DNA of 54,961 nucleotides, taken from NCBI GenBank assembly GCA_942492445.1, contig CALOEW010000050.1, positions 1 to 54,961 on the forward strand. Direction: 5' to 3'. Under the pieces are notes generated by a model. That model was not told the DNA's origin, did no database searches, and was given only the letters and a program-made list of their open reading frames with translations. Source of the DNA: NORP240 sp942492445. Lineage in GTDB: Bacteria > Pseudomonadota > Gammaproteobacteria > Pseudomonadales > Pseudohongiellaceae. Below are positions 18,754 through 27,096 of the stretch, piece by piece (the first letter of the stretch is position 1; the number at the start of each line of letters is the position of its first letter). A program made the position numbers and the translations under genes.

Positions 18754-19329
18754 TCAGTAAGCTCCTGCGAAGCCCAGCAGTGCCATCGCCGTCAGGCCTG
18801 CAGTTATCACTTCCAGTCCCGGGCCGCGGAGCGGTGACGGCACGTCTGCCAGCTCCAGCCGTTCCCGCATAGCGGCCAGGGCCAGAAGCAGAACTGCAAA
18901 TCCCAGGGCATTGCCGAGGGCCACGGCCATCGACATGGAGTAAGAAAATTCCGCGTTTGAGGATGACAATCCGCCTCCCAGCGCCGCGCTGTTTCCACCG
19001 ACCAAGAGCAACAGAAGATACCTGTTTCCGACCGCGAGTGGGAACAAGAGTTCCATAACATGAGTGGCGGCAAGAGACGCCAATACGCAGGTCAGTACGA
19101 GTGTTGCGAAGTACAGCGACAGCAGGTCAGGTGGCTGGAGCAGGTAGTCCGATATCAGGGAGTGGATCGCTGCAACAGTGATGATGACCGGTGCGCTGAC
19201 AATGGCCAGGATCGCCGCGCCTGTGAAGCGGCTGCTGCTTCCCGGCGCCGGCGCCCGGTCGGGGAATCCGATCAGCGCTAGGTTATTCACCAGTACGGTT
19301 ACAAGCACTATTGTCAGAATCTCTGTCAT
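18754..19329 (-). CDS. rnfA: Rnf electron transport complex subunit A
   Basis: RnfA is a six-helix membrane subunit and the first gene of this operon. The 191 residues start MTEILTIVLVTVLVNNLALI and include FATLVLTCVLASLAATHVME and the end LTAMALLGFAGAY. RnfA and RnfE are paralogues that normally pair head-to-tail in the membrane. Only the A copy is present here. An upstream hairpin region separates it from the protease gene. Confidence 0.92.
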   Translation of the reverse strand: MTEILTIVLVTVLVNNLALIGFPDRAPAPGSSSRFTGAAILAIVSAPVIITVAAIHSLISDYLLQPPDLLSLYFATLVLTCVLASLAATHVMELLFPLAVGNRYLLLLLVGGNSAALGGGLSSSNAEFSYSMSMAVALGNALGFAVLLLALAAMRERLELADVPSPLRGPGLEVITAGLTAMALLGFAGAY

Positions 19330-19355
19330 TCCGGGGTTGATCCAGCTTGCATTGC

Positions 19356-19418
19356 AGGCGGACTGCCCGCCTCCAAAAGGCTACCCGGTGCCGACCTCAG
19401 TTGTCAGCGGCACCGGGT
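19356..19418 (-). terminator. Double hairpin between the HtrA-like gene and rnfA
   Basis: There are two strong stems. AGGCGG-ACTGC-CCGCCT lies at 19356-19372. ACCCGGTGCCG (19383-19393) pairs perfectly over 11 bp with CGGCACCGGGT (19408-19418). They lie downstream of the minus-strand protease gene and upstream of rnfA. The U-tract on the minus strand is weak, so a factor-assisted terminator or a repeat-like extragenic palindrome are both possible. Confidence 0.55.
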
Positions 19419-19448
19419 GGAGGCCCCGAGCGGTCACAGGGCGGCTAC

Positions 19449-20948
19449 CTACTGGTCTAAAAGTCCGGCCGAATGGGCCGTTGGAATTCGGTATCGGGCC
19501 AGTATTTCAGCTTCCGAAGCAAGTGCTTCCTGGTGGTTGATCACCATCTGGTAGCCGTTGGTATTGGAGAATATGATATGTTCCTCACTGTTGTTGGCCA
19601 GCATCCGCACGAAATGTTCGAAGTCCCGTACTTGCTTTCCATTGACGTAATCAACGCTCCAGTTACGCCAGTCGTGGTAGCCGAGATTGACGTCGGCAGC
19701 CAGTACTTGCAGCGCCACCACGACCTCCCTGCGTTCCGGAGAACTCCACTCGTTGCGCGGTTGTAACAGGTTGACCGGTGCGGCCCTGGCCCAGTCCGAA
19801 CCCCAGCGCAGGATCAGGTTCATATTGAGTGGTACGAACAGGACACCCCCGTAAATGTAATATTGCGGGATCTGATCGTATTGTTGTCCGGCTACCAGGC
19901 TGTAGCTTTCCAAAGCCTCCCTGGCCTTCACCCTGGCGGTCAGGAGGTCGCCATCCCTGACGTAGGTGATGGTGACTTCGTCGCCCACATTGGACAGATC
20001 GATCGCGTGTTTGTAGTCAGTCCTCATATCCTCATAGATGCTGATGCTGCCATCGTCTGCGACATCGTAGCCATTGATATTCAGAACCACATCGTCGCGC
20101 CTGAGTAAACCGGCAACCGGTGAGTCCTCAAAAACCTGGATCACCAGCACTCCGGTGTCACCTGACTTCAAGCCACGGGCGCGCTTGGCGGCGGGACTGT
20201 CGAGAGTCTGGGTGCGAAACCCAAGATCGGGGAAGCCGTTGTTCAATCCATCGCGGCTGTCCTTCAGAACATGGGTAATCACACTGGGCGGTACAAAATA
20301 GCCCAGGTTTTCCGCTCGCCCGCCGGCATTCGCCTGCATGACCACACCGACGATCTGACCGTCCTTTATGACCGGCCCTCCGCTGTTGCCAGGATTGATG
20401 GCGGCATCGATCTGTCCCGCCAGCAGATACGAGCCTGCATGGGCATAGCGCTGGTGTTCCACCCGGGACAGCACGCCTTCGGTTACACTCAGTGTTTTGC
20501 CGCCGATCGGGTATCCGAAAACCGAAACCGCTTCGCGTAGGCGGGGCAGCGTTCCCACCTTCAGAGGCTGCAAATCGCTGAAAAAACCGGCCTCCCGCAC
20601 TGAAATCAGGGCCAGATCCGCATCGTGGGAGATGAAAACCACCTCAGCCTGGTAGCGGTCAGGATCGTTGTGCTTCTGGGCCTGGATGAAGCTGGCATTG
20701 GCTATCACATGGGCATTGGTAAGAATCAGGTTTCCGTCGATAACGGTTCCCGAACCACTACTCTGGCGGGGGGTCAGGAGACGCCACGGGGTGAAGTAAT
20801 CGGGTTCGGCTGACGTGGTGTATATTTTAACGACAGAATCCTCGATGGCACTGATGGTGGTTTCCTGGCCTGCTGCGGGCAGGCTTGCAGGAAGGAGGAG
20901 ACCAAGCAGTGCGAGGCGCAATACCTGAAAGCGTAAAAACATCTGCAT
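19449..20948 (-). CDS. HtrA/Deg-like periplasmic serine protease with PDZ domain
   Basis: The 499-residue protein has a signal peptide (LALLGLLLPASLPAAGQ) and a trypsin-like domain with the triad His in LTNAHV, Asp in SHDADLALI and Ser in NPGNSGGPVI. A PDZ domain follows near residues 265-345 (DSPVAGLLRRDDVVLNINGY), with a long C-terminal extension of about 150 residues rich in aromatic positions. This layout resembles the plant-type Deg9 or DegP-like group more than standard DegP/DegS. It probably degrades misfolded periplasmic or membrane proteins. It is separated from rnfA by hairpins and from metG by 230 bases, so it is probably transcribed alone. Confidence 0.85.
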   Translation of the reverse strand: MQMFLRFQVLRLALLGLLLPASLPAAGQETTISAIEDSVVKIYTTSAEPDYFTPWRLLTPRQSSGSGTVIDGNLILTNAHVIANASFIQAQKHNDPDRYQAEVVFISHDADLALISVREAGFFSDLQPLKVGTLPRLREAVSVFGYPIGGKTLSVTEGVLSRVEHQRYAHAGSYLLAGQIDAAINPGNSGGPVIKDGQIVGVVMQANAGGRAENLGYFVPPSVITHVLKDSRDGLNNGFPDLGFRTQTLDSPAAKRARGLKSGDTGVLVIQVFEDSPVAGLLRRDDVVLNINGYDVADDGSISIYEDMRTDYKHAIDLSNVGDEVTITYVRDGDLLTARVKAREALESYSLVAGQQYDQIPQYYIYGGVLFVPLNMNLILRWGSDWARAAPVNLLQPRNEWSSPERREVVVALQVLAADVNLGYHDWRNWSVDYVNGKQVRDFEHFVRMLANNSEEHIIFSNTNGYQMVINHQEALASEAEILARYRIPTAHSAGLLDQ

Positions 20949-21178
20949 TGAATTTTCCCGTGTGAGACTTTGAATGGCCCGGAGGATCTCAAACCATGAG
21001 TTCCGGTAGCTGCCATTCAGAAGCCTTGTAATTTAAAGACCGGGTAATGCAATCAGCCGGCGGCTCAACCTTTACCCGAAGAATAAGTTCCCAAGCTTAT
21101 TACGTTCGCAACCCGCTGACCAGTTCAGGAAGTGCCCGTTACCGGTGCGAACAGCCGCAATCGGGCTCTCCGGGGAGA

Positions 21179-23227
21179 TCAGGTGACCCGCATCCCGGGC
21201 CTGGCACCGGAATCCGGTTCCAGCAGAAAAATGTCTTTGCCCCCGGGGCCAGCTGCCAGCACCATGCCCTCGGAAAGGCCGAATTTCATTTTGCGGGGCT
21301 TGAGATTGGCAACCATTACAGTCAGCCGTCCTATCAACTGCTGAGGGTCGTAGGCGGATTTGATGCCGGAGAACACCACGCGGGTAAGCGGTCGGCCTTG
21401 TTCATCGTCGCCAAGTTCCAGTTCCAGCCGCAGCAACTTTTCCGCTCCCTCGACGAATTCGGCGGCGACTATGCGTACCACCCGCAGATCGATCTTGAAA
21501 AAATCGTCGATTTCAATCTGCTCTTCGAGAGGCGGCCCGGATTGCAGACTCACTGGCCCCATGGCGGAAGATTTGTGCTGGCCGGTCTCCTCCCGGGTTG
21601 CCTCGATTACCGCCTGAACCTTGTCTGTTTCCACCCGTTGTAACAGCTGCTGGAATTTGTCGATGGCAGTTCCGCTCAGCAGAGTCGCAGAATCCTTCCA
21701 CGTCAGGGCTTCGACCCTGAGGAACTTTTCGGCTTTCCGGGCCAGTACCGGCAAAACCGGTTTCAGGTAGATCACCAGCAGGCGGAACAGGTTGAGCCCC
21801 ACGCTGCAGATAGCTTGAACTTCCGGGTCCCGGGCATTGTTTTTGGCAAGCACCCAGGGCTGCCTGTCGTTGATATACTGGTTGGCACGATCCGCCAGGG
21901 CCATGATCTCACGAATCGCCTTGCTGTATTCCCGTCGTTCATAATGGACGGCGATGGTTTCAGCGCCTTCCTGAAATGCCCCCAGCAGTTCCGGTTCGCC
22001 CAGTTGCTGCGCCAACTGACCCGAAAATCCTTTGTTGATGAAGCCGGCACAGCGGCTGGCGATATTAACGACTTTGCCCACCAGGTCGGAATTGACCCGT
22101 TGCACAAAATCTTCCAGGCTGAGATCCAGGTCATCAACGCCATCGGACATCTTGGCTGCCAGGTAGTAACGCAGGTATTCAGGATCCAGGTGCTGCAGAT
22201 AGGTTCTGGCGTTGATAAATGTACCGCGCGACTTGGACATTTTCTTGCCGTCGACGGTCAGAAAACCGTGGACATGCACTGCAGTCGGTGTGCGGAAGCC
22301 CGCACTCTTGAGCATCGCAGGCCAGAACAGAGTATGGAAATTGACAATATCCTTGCCGATGAAGTGGTACAGTTCTGCAGTGCTGCCTTCGCGCCAGTAG
22401 GCATCGAAATCGTAATCGCTGCGGGCGCAGAGATGCTTGAAGCTGGCCATGTAGCCGATTGGTGCGTCCACCCAGACATAGAAATATTTACCGGGGTGGC
22501 CCGGTATCTCGAAGCCGAAGTAGGGTGCGTCGCGGCTGATATCCCATTCCTGTAATCCACCTTCCAGCCATTCCGCCAGTTTGTTGGCAACCTGTGTTTG
22601 CAGGGCCCCGCTGCGGGTCCAGTTCTTGAGGAAATCGGTAAATTCCGGCAACGTGAAAAACAGGTGTTCGGATTGTTTTTCCACCGGGGTCGCTCCGGAG
22701 ATCGTTGAGCGGGGGTCGATCAGTTCCGTAGGGCTGTAGGTGGAGCCACACACTTCACAGTTGTCACCGTACTGGTCCTGCGACTTGCAGTTCGGGCAGG
22801 TTCCCTTGATGAATCTGTCCGCCAGAAACAACTGCTTCTGTGGGTCGAACAACTGGGTGATCTTACGGCGACTGATATGGCCGTTGGCATCCAGCCGCTG
22901 GAAGATTGTCTCGGCCAGTTCGCGGTTCTCCGCGGAATGGGTCGTGTAGTAATTGTCGAAGCCGATATGAAAACCGGAAAAATCCTCCTGGTGTGCGTGC
23001 CTGATACGGTCAATGTGTTCCTCGGGGCTGATGCCCTGGGCTTCCGCGCTCAACATGATGGCGGTTCCGTGGGCATCATCGGCACAAACGTAGACACAGT
23101 CATGGCCGCGCATTTTCTGCAGACGAACCCAGATGTCGGTCTGAATGACCTCCATGAGATGGCCGAGGTGTATCCCCGCATTGGCATAGGGCAGGGCGCT
23201 GGTAACTAGGATTTTTCTGTTTGACAC
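21179..23227 (-). CDS. metG: Methionyl-tRNA synthetase
   Basis: MetG charges tRNA-Met. From the GTG at 23227, preceded by AAGGAAAAGACC, it gives 682 residues. ILVTSALPYANAGIHLGHLM holds the HIGH-type motif HLGH. The zinc knuckle is CPNCKSQDQYGDNCEVCG and the KMSKS loop is DGKKMSKSRGTF. A C-terminal EMAP-II/Trbp111-like tRNA-binding domain (IDDFFKIDLRVVRIVAAEF) drives dimerisation. An in-frame upstream extension to 23296 is possible but lacks family homology. Pseudomonas-type genomes usually place mrp/apbC between metG and dcd. Here it is absent. Confidence 0.96.
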   Translation of the reverse strand: MSNRKILVTSALPYANAGIHLGHLMEVIQTDIWVRLQKMRGHDCVYVCADDAHGTAIMLSAEAQGISPEEHIDRIRHAHQEDFSGFHIGFDNYYTTHSAENRELAETIFQRLDANGHISRRKITQLFDPQKQLFLADRFIKGTCPNCKSQDQYGDNCEVCGSTYSPTELIDPRSTISGATPVEKQSEHLFFTLPEFTDFLKNWTRSGALQTQVANKLAEWLEGGLQEWDISRDAPYFGFEIPGHPGKYFYVWVDAPIGYMASFKHLCARSDYDFDAYWREGSTAELYHFIGKDIVNFHTLFWPAMLKSAGFRTPTAVHVHGFLTVDGKKMSKSRGTFINARTYLQHLDPEYLRYYLAAKMSDGVDDLDLSLEDFVQRVNSDLVGKVVNIASRCAGFINKGFSGQLAQQLGEPELLGAFQEGAETIAVHYERREYSKAIREIMALADRANQYINDRQPWVLAKNNARDPEVQAICSVGLNLFRLLVIYLKPVLPVLARKAEKFLRVEALTWKDSATLLSGTAIDKFQQLLQRVETDKVQAVIEATREETGQHKSSAMGPVSLQSGPPLEEQIEIDDFFKIDLRVVRIVAAEFVEGAEKLLRLELELGDDEQGRPLTRVVFSGIKSAYDPQQLIGRLTVMVANLKPRKMKFGLSEGMVLAAGPGGKDIFLLEPDSGARPGMRVT

Positions 23228-23474
23228 GGTCTTTTCCTTGCAGAAACTTGCGGGATCGGTGTGTTTGGTACGGATTATACAGGCCCGCATCGGCACGCGA
23301 TGATACTGTAGATAGGCCTGGAATTCAGCCCGCAGGAGTCGCTTCCAGGGTCACCGGGCAGCCCTGCCGCAACGGTTGCAGCAATCCCCTGGTGCAGAAA
23401 CACACAATTGTCTTTATCATGCGCGTTTTCCAGTCAGCCAGCGGAACGAACAGCTGTAGCATGCGGGTCAGAGT

Positions 23475-24044
23475 ATGACAATAAAATCGGACAGATGGAT
23501 ACGGCAGATGGCCCATGAGCAGGGCATGATCGAGCCCTTCTCGGACCGCCAGGTCCGCGTGGTCGACGGCAACCGGGTCATTTCCTTTGGCACCTCCAGT
23601 TACGGCTACGATGTGCGTTGCGCCAGGGAGTTCAAGATTTTCACCAACGTGCACACCACCAACGTGGTGGATCCGAAGAATTTTGACGAAACAAGTTTCG
23701 TGTCCATCGATGAAAAGATTTGTGTCATTCCACCGAACTCCTTCGCTCTGGCGCGCACGGTTGAATATTTCCGCATCCCCTCGAATGTGCTCACAGTTTG
23801 TCTGGGCAAATCCACTTATGCCCGGTGCGGTATTATCGTCAACGTGACTCCTCTGGAACCGGAGTGGGAGGGGCATGTAACCCTGGAGTTCTCCAATACC
23901 ACGCCATTGCCGGCCAGGATTTATGCCGACGAGGGTGTGGCGCAAATGCTGTTCTTTGAATCAGATGAACAGTGTGAGACCACCTATAGACAGCGCGGTG
24001 GCAAATACATGGGGCAGACCGGGGTAACCCCGCCAAAAGCCTGA
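23475..24044 (+). CDS. dcd: dCTP deaminase
   Basis: Dcd converts dCTP to dUTP, feeding dTMP synthesis. The 189-residue protein carries FGTSSYGYDVRCAREF, CLGKSTYARCGIIVNVTPLE and the active-site Glu region WEGHVTLEFSNTTPLPARI, with DEGVAQMLFFE. The length is normal for the trimeric enzyme. It diverges from metG across a 247-base gap. Only a weak ribosome site precedes ATG 23475. Confidence 0.95.
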   Translation: MTIKSDRWIRQMAHEQGMIEPFSDRQVRVVDGNRVISFGTSSYGYDVRCAREFKIFTNVHTTNVVDPKNFDETSFVSIDEKICVIPPNSFALARTVEYFRIPSNVLTVCLGKSTYARCGIIVNVTPLEPEWEGHVTLEFSNTTPLPARIYADEGVAQMLFFESDEQCETTYRQRGGKYMGQTGVTPPKA

Positions 24045-24211
24045 CAGACTGATTCTCCCATCTGACTTCCTTACCTCCTTCATTCCAGTGACGGCCTTCT
24101 GTCGCATTGGCGTGGGAAAAATGACGCCTGTCCGCTGCGGCGCCAAAATTCCGTCTTCTCAAGCCTGTTTTTACCTGGATAAAAGCTCTGTCCGGTTCCG
24201 CTGGAGTTCAC

Positions 24212-24217
24212 TATAAT
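24212..24217 (+). promoter_or_regulatory. Possible sigma-70 -10 box TATAAT
   Basis: TATAAT stands in the context TTCACTATAATCC, very like the box upstream of ccmA. No good -35 element is seen at the right spacing. It lies about 350 bases before fliA. Confidence 0.3.
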
Positions 24218-24266
24218 CCTTATATTACAGTGGCTTAGGAAAGAAATAGGAAAACATTTCCAGTGC

Positions 24267-24282
24267 TGGAATGGTTCTTGCA
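24267..24282 (+). promoter_or_regulatory. Sigma-54-type promoter upstream of fliA
   Basis: TGGAATGGTTCTTGCA matches the -24/-12 consensus TGGCAC-N5-TTGCA. GG and GC are at exactly the required spacing and the -12 half is perfect. Flagellar class II/III genes in polar flagellates are commonly RpoN-dependent. It lies about 280 bases upstream of the fliA ATG, in the same direction. Confidence 0.5.
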
Positions 24283-24563
24283 CTCCGGATTGGGAATTAC
24301 GTAATTCGCGGGACTGAATCTCGATCTGAACAGTTCTGCTGTCAGGGTGATTCGATTTCAGGGGGCAGTTGCCGGGCAAGCCGCCTTCATTTTTTGAAGC
24401 TACCCCTTTTGTCGACAGAAAGACGGGCAAGTTTAGGAAATTCGAACCTGATCAGAACAGGCCCGCGAACACGTGCACGGGGAATTCGCAATCAGTGGTG
24501 CGCCGCAACCGGCACACCCGGTATCGCGAGGATCGAGTCGCAATAACAACAGGAATTTTGCAA

Positions 24564-25316
24564 ATGACGGCCGTAAGAGAGACTTCTGTTTACAAAAAAG
24601 TCGAGGCAGATCCCGCAAACAACAGCCACCAGAATCTCGAAGAAGTCGTGGACCGTTACGCGCCGCTGGTCAAGCGTATCGCGCACCATTTGCTGCTGCG
24701 GATGCCGGCCAGCGTACAGATCGACGACCTGATTCAGTCCGGCATGATCGGCCTGATTGAGGCAGCACGAAAATACGATGTAACCAAAGGTGCCAGCTTT
24801 GAAACTTACGCGGGTATCCGCATACGTGGTTCGATGCTCGACGAAGTGAGAAAGGGCGACTGGGCACCCCGCTCGGTACATCGCAAGTCGCGTAAAGTCG
24901 CCGAGGCGATCAAGGCGGTGGAGTCACGTACCGGCCAGGATGCCAGAGACAAGGAAATCGCCGCCGAGCTTGATATCGACTTGAGCGAGTATTACGCCAT
25001 CCTGCAGGACGCTACCGGCAGCCGCCTGTTCAGTTTCGATGACATCATGGAGGGGGACGATTCAGCCATCGAAACCGCGGCCGGGGAGTTACCTGGCCCC
25101 TGTGACGGGCTGCAGCGGTCGACTTTTCAGGAGCACCTCGCCGCAGCCATCAATCATCTGCCGGAGCGTGAGAAGCTGGTGCTCTCGCTGTACTATGACG
25201 AAGAGCTCAATCTCAAGGAAATCGGCGAGGTAATCGGCGTCAGCGAATCCAGGGTCAGCCAGATTCACAGCCAGGCCGCATTGCGGCTGCGTGCCCGGCT
25301 GGTGGATTGGCGCTAG
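24564..25316 (+). CDS. fliA: RNA polymerase sigma factor for flagellar genes (sigma-28)
   Basis: FliA directs late flagellar and chemotaxis genes. The 250-residue protein has region 2 (VQIDDLIQSGMIGLIEAARK, FETYAGIRIRGSMLDEVRK), region 3 (DARDKEIAAELDID) and region 4 with a helix-turn-helix (LNLKEIGEVIGVSESRVSQI). I chose ATG 24564 because the in-frame extension back to 24369 has no family similarity. No flagellar or chemotaxis gene flanks it. In Pseudomonas, fliA is followed by the che genes and, further on, by ccmA. Here ccmA follows at once, so a che block appears lost. FlgM, its anti-sigma factor, is not in the window. Confidence 0.92.
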   Translation: MTAVRETSVYKKVEADPANNSHQNLEEVVDRYAPLVKRIAHHLLLRMPASVQIDDLIQSGMIGLIEAARKYDVTKGASFETYAGIRIRGSMLDEVRKGDWAPRSVHRKSRKVAEAIKAVESRTGQDARDKEIAAELDIDLSEYYAILQDATGSRLFSFDDIMEGDDSAIETAAGELPGPCDGLQRSTFQEHLAAAINHLPEREKLVLSLYYDEELNLKEIGEVIGVSESRVSQIHSQAALRLRARLVDWR

Positions 25317-25384
25317 GGAGTCTGGCACAGTTCAGGGATATCCCGGGTTCTGTGCCGAGTCAGGCAGGCGGGCCTCAAGTTCGC

Positions 25385-25390
25385 TATAAT
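25385..25390 (+). promoter_or_regulatory. Promoter -10 box for the ccm operon
   Basis: TATAAT in TTCGCTATAATCCGCGCC lies 43 bases before the preferred ccmA ATG at 25428. The -35 region is poor. This is the best candidate for the start of the ccmABCDEFGHI transcript. Confidence 0.5.
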
Positions 25391-25427
25391 CCGCGCCGAT
25401 GTCAGCTCTTTGGACCCGAACCGACCA

Positions 25428-26075
25428 ATGCCTTCCGAAACCCGTCACCCTGCCATTGCAATGCTCAGCGCCAGCCGGCTGACCTGTGAACGCGATGATC
25501 GACTGCTGTTTCAGTCGCTGGCGTTTGAGCTTGACGAAGGGCAGGTACTGCAGGTCAAAGGGAGCAACGGCAGCGGGAAAACCACCTTGCTGCGCATACT
25601 TTGCGGACTCAACGACAGTTTCAGTGGTGACATTCACTGGTATGGCAGACCCATTGCCCGGCAGCGGGACAGCTACCACGCGTCACTGCTTTATCTGGGA
25701 CATCGGGTTGGTGTGAACCTGGTGCTCAGTCCGTTGGAAAATCTGCGCTGGGCCAGCAATCTTCAGGCTGCCACTGCCGATGATCGGATCTTTAAAGCAC
25801 TCGAAAAACTGGGACTTCGCGGATTTGAACATTCACCCTGCCACAATCTGTCCGCCGGCCAGAAGCAGCGGGTGTCTCTGGCGCGACTGCTTATCAGCCC
25901 GGCGCGACTGTGGGTGCTGGATGAGCCTTTTACAACGCTGGATGTGTACGGCGTTGCTGCCCTCGAGGACCTGCTGGTGGACCACGTTGCCAGCGGCGGG
26001 TCGGCAGTGGTGACCACGCATCACGCACTGTCGGTGACAACCGGCATACAGGTTCTCAATCTGGATCATCAGTAA
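25428..26075 (+). CDS. ccmA: Cytochrome c maturation ABC transporter ATPase
   Basis: CcmA powers release of heme-loaded CcmE from CcmC. The protein has Walker A SNGSGKTTLLRIL, the signature LSAGQKQRVSLARLL and Walker B LWVLDEPFTTLD, followed by the switch His in TTHHAL. The start is uncertain: ATG 25428 is preferred, but ATG 25461 (MLSASRLTCERDD) fits the family N-terminus best and TTG 25410 is in frame. It is 5 bases from ccmB, in the order of all system I operons. Confidence 0.94.
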   Translation: MPSETRHPAIAMLSASRLTCERDDRLLFQSLAFELDEGQVLQVKGSNGSGKTTLLRILCGLNDSFSGDIHWYGRPIARQRDSYHASLLYLGHRVGVNLVLSPLENLRWASNLQAATADDRIFKALEKLGLRGFEHSPCHNLSAGQKQRVSLARLLISPARLWVLDEPFTTLDVYGVAALEDLLVDHVASGGSAVVTTHHALSVTTGIQVLNLDHQ

Positions 26076-26080
26076 CAGCA

Positions 26081-26797
26081 ATGACGGACAAGGAAATCAG
26101 ATTGCGAGCAGACTATTCCCCGGCCGGCGGATTCAGTGCCTTTATGGCCACGCTGAAACGGGATCTGCTGGTGGCATTCAAACGACGAAACGACCTGTTA
26201 AATCCGCTGATGTTCTTCTTTATAGTGGTGTCCCTGTTCCCCATCGGCATAACACCGGAACGGGAGGGGCTGGCCGAAATCGCCGTCGGTGTGCTCTGGG
26301 TCTGTGCCCTGTTGGCGTCACTGCTGTCGCTGGATAACCTGTATCGTTCCGACTACGAGGATGGCTCACTGGAGCTTCTGATTCTGAGCCCGCATTCACT
26401 TTATTTCATGGTGCTGGCGAAAATACTGAGCCACTGGCTGGTAAGCGGAGTGCCACTGGTGCTGTTGTCACCGCTGCTGGGTTACATGCTGGCTCTGCCG
26501 TCAGCCGCTTATCCCACTATGATTGCGACCCTGATTCTGGGAACCCCGGTGCTGAGTCTGCTTGGTTCCATCGGCGTGGCACTGACCGTGTCGCTGGGAA
26601 GCCGGGGCCTGATCCTTGCCATGATCATTCTGCCCATGAGCGTACCGATACTGATTGCGGGAACGCTGGCGGTGGGGCAGGCAGTGGACGGCAACCCGGT
26701 TGGCGGTCACCTGGCCATCATGGGGGCCATGTTGGCAATGGCGGTGACTCTTTCCCCCCTGGCATCGGCAGCTGCACTGCGGATCAGTATCAACTAG
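26081..26797 (+). CDS. ccmB: Heme exporter membrane subunit CcmB
   Basis: CcmB is the membrane partner of CcmA. The 238 residues include the family signature RRNDLLNPLMFFFIVVSLFP, LSLDNLYRSDYEDGSLELLI and six hydrophobic spans (for example LLGSIGVALTVSLGSRGLIL). An N-terminal extension of about 20 residues (MTDKEIRLRADYSPAGG) is longer than in E. coli. The stop at 26797 lies six bases before an inverted-repeat element that parts it from ccmC. Confidence 0.95.
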   Translation: MTDKEIRLRADYSPAGGFSAFMATLKRDLLVAFKRRNDLLNPLMFFFIVVSLFPIGITPEREGLAEIAVGVLWVCALLASLLSLDNLYRSDYEDGSLELLILSPHSLYFMVLAKILSHWLVSGVPLVLLSPLLGYMLALPSAAYPTMIATLILGTPVLSLLGSIGVALTVSLGSRGLILAMIILPMSVPILIAGTLAVGQAVDGNPVGGHLAIMGAMLAMAVTLSPLASAAALRISIN

Positions 26798-26802
26798 CAG
26801 GT

Positions 26803-26945
26803 AGCAGGCTGTTGAAAAACTATTGCACTTGCCTGTGCGTGGTTAAAAACTGCTCAAAATGCCCATTTACACCCGGAAAACTGCGCTTTTTCGCCAGTTT
26901 TTGCCTCGCCTTGGCTGCGCTCATCACGTTTTTCAACAGCCTGCT
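26803..26945. mobile_element. MITE-like element with perfect 18-bp terminal inverted repeats
   Basis: The 143-bp element begins AGCAGGCTGTTGAAAAAC (26803-26820) and ends with its exact reverse complement (26928-26945). An internal hairpin AAAACTG (26877-26883) / CAGTTTT (26895-26901) is also present. It has no coding capacity. GGT flanks both outer edges, possibly a 3-bp target duplication. It sits between ccmB and ccmC, genes that usually lie close together. A transposase acting in trans on such ends is inferred, and none is seen in the window. Confidence 0.75.
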
Positions 26946-27009
26946 GGTGGCAAAAGTGGCTTCCTGACCGGATCAACGCGGGTTTCGCCTTACGGCCCGC
27001 CAACTATCG

Positions 27010-27024
27010 GTTACAATAAGTAAC
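27010..27024. repeat. GTTAC-N5-GTAAC palindrome upstream of ccmC
   Basis: GTTAC (27010-27014), AATAA, GTAAC (27020-27024) is a perfect inverted repeat 73 bases before the preferred ccmC start. The same GTAAC word recurs in the moaB-xthA gap. It may be a regulator site, giving ccmC-I a secondary promoter after the inserted element. Confidence 0.3.
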
Positions 27025-27096
27025 GGTAGCGCCCGGGCGCGGCGTGTTATAGTGGGTTCAAACCCTGAAATTAACCAGCAAGAGAACAAGATTTCT

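Larger units (their letters stand above)
24045..24563. other. Long non-coding gap before fliA
   Basis: This 519-base gap has no convincing gene. It holds a TATAAT box (24212-24217), a sigma-54-like promoter (24267-24282) and a palindrome, TTCCAG-TG-CTGGAA (24258-24271), overlapping it. In Pseudomonas flhF and fleN stand before fliA. They are absent here, and the gap may be what remains after their loss. Confidence 0.5.

Noticed and set aside
24369..24563. N-terminal extension of FliA by 65 residues
   Set aside because: No similarity to sigma factors, unlike codon use, and a normal start at 24564.
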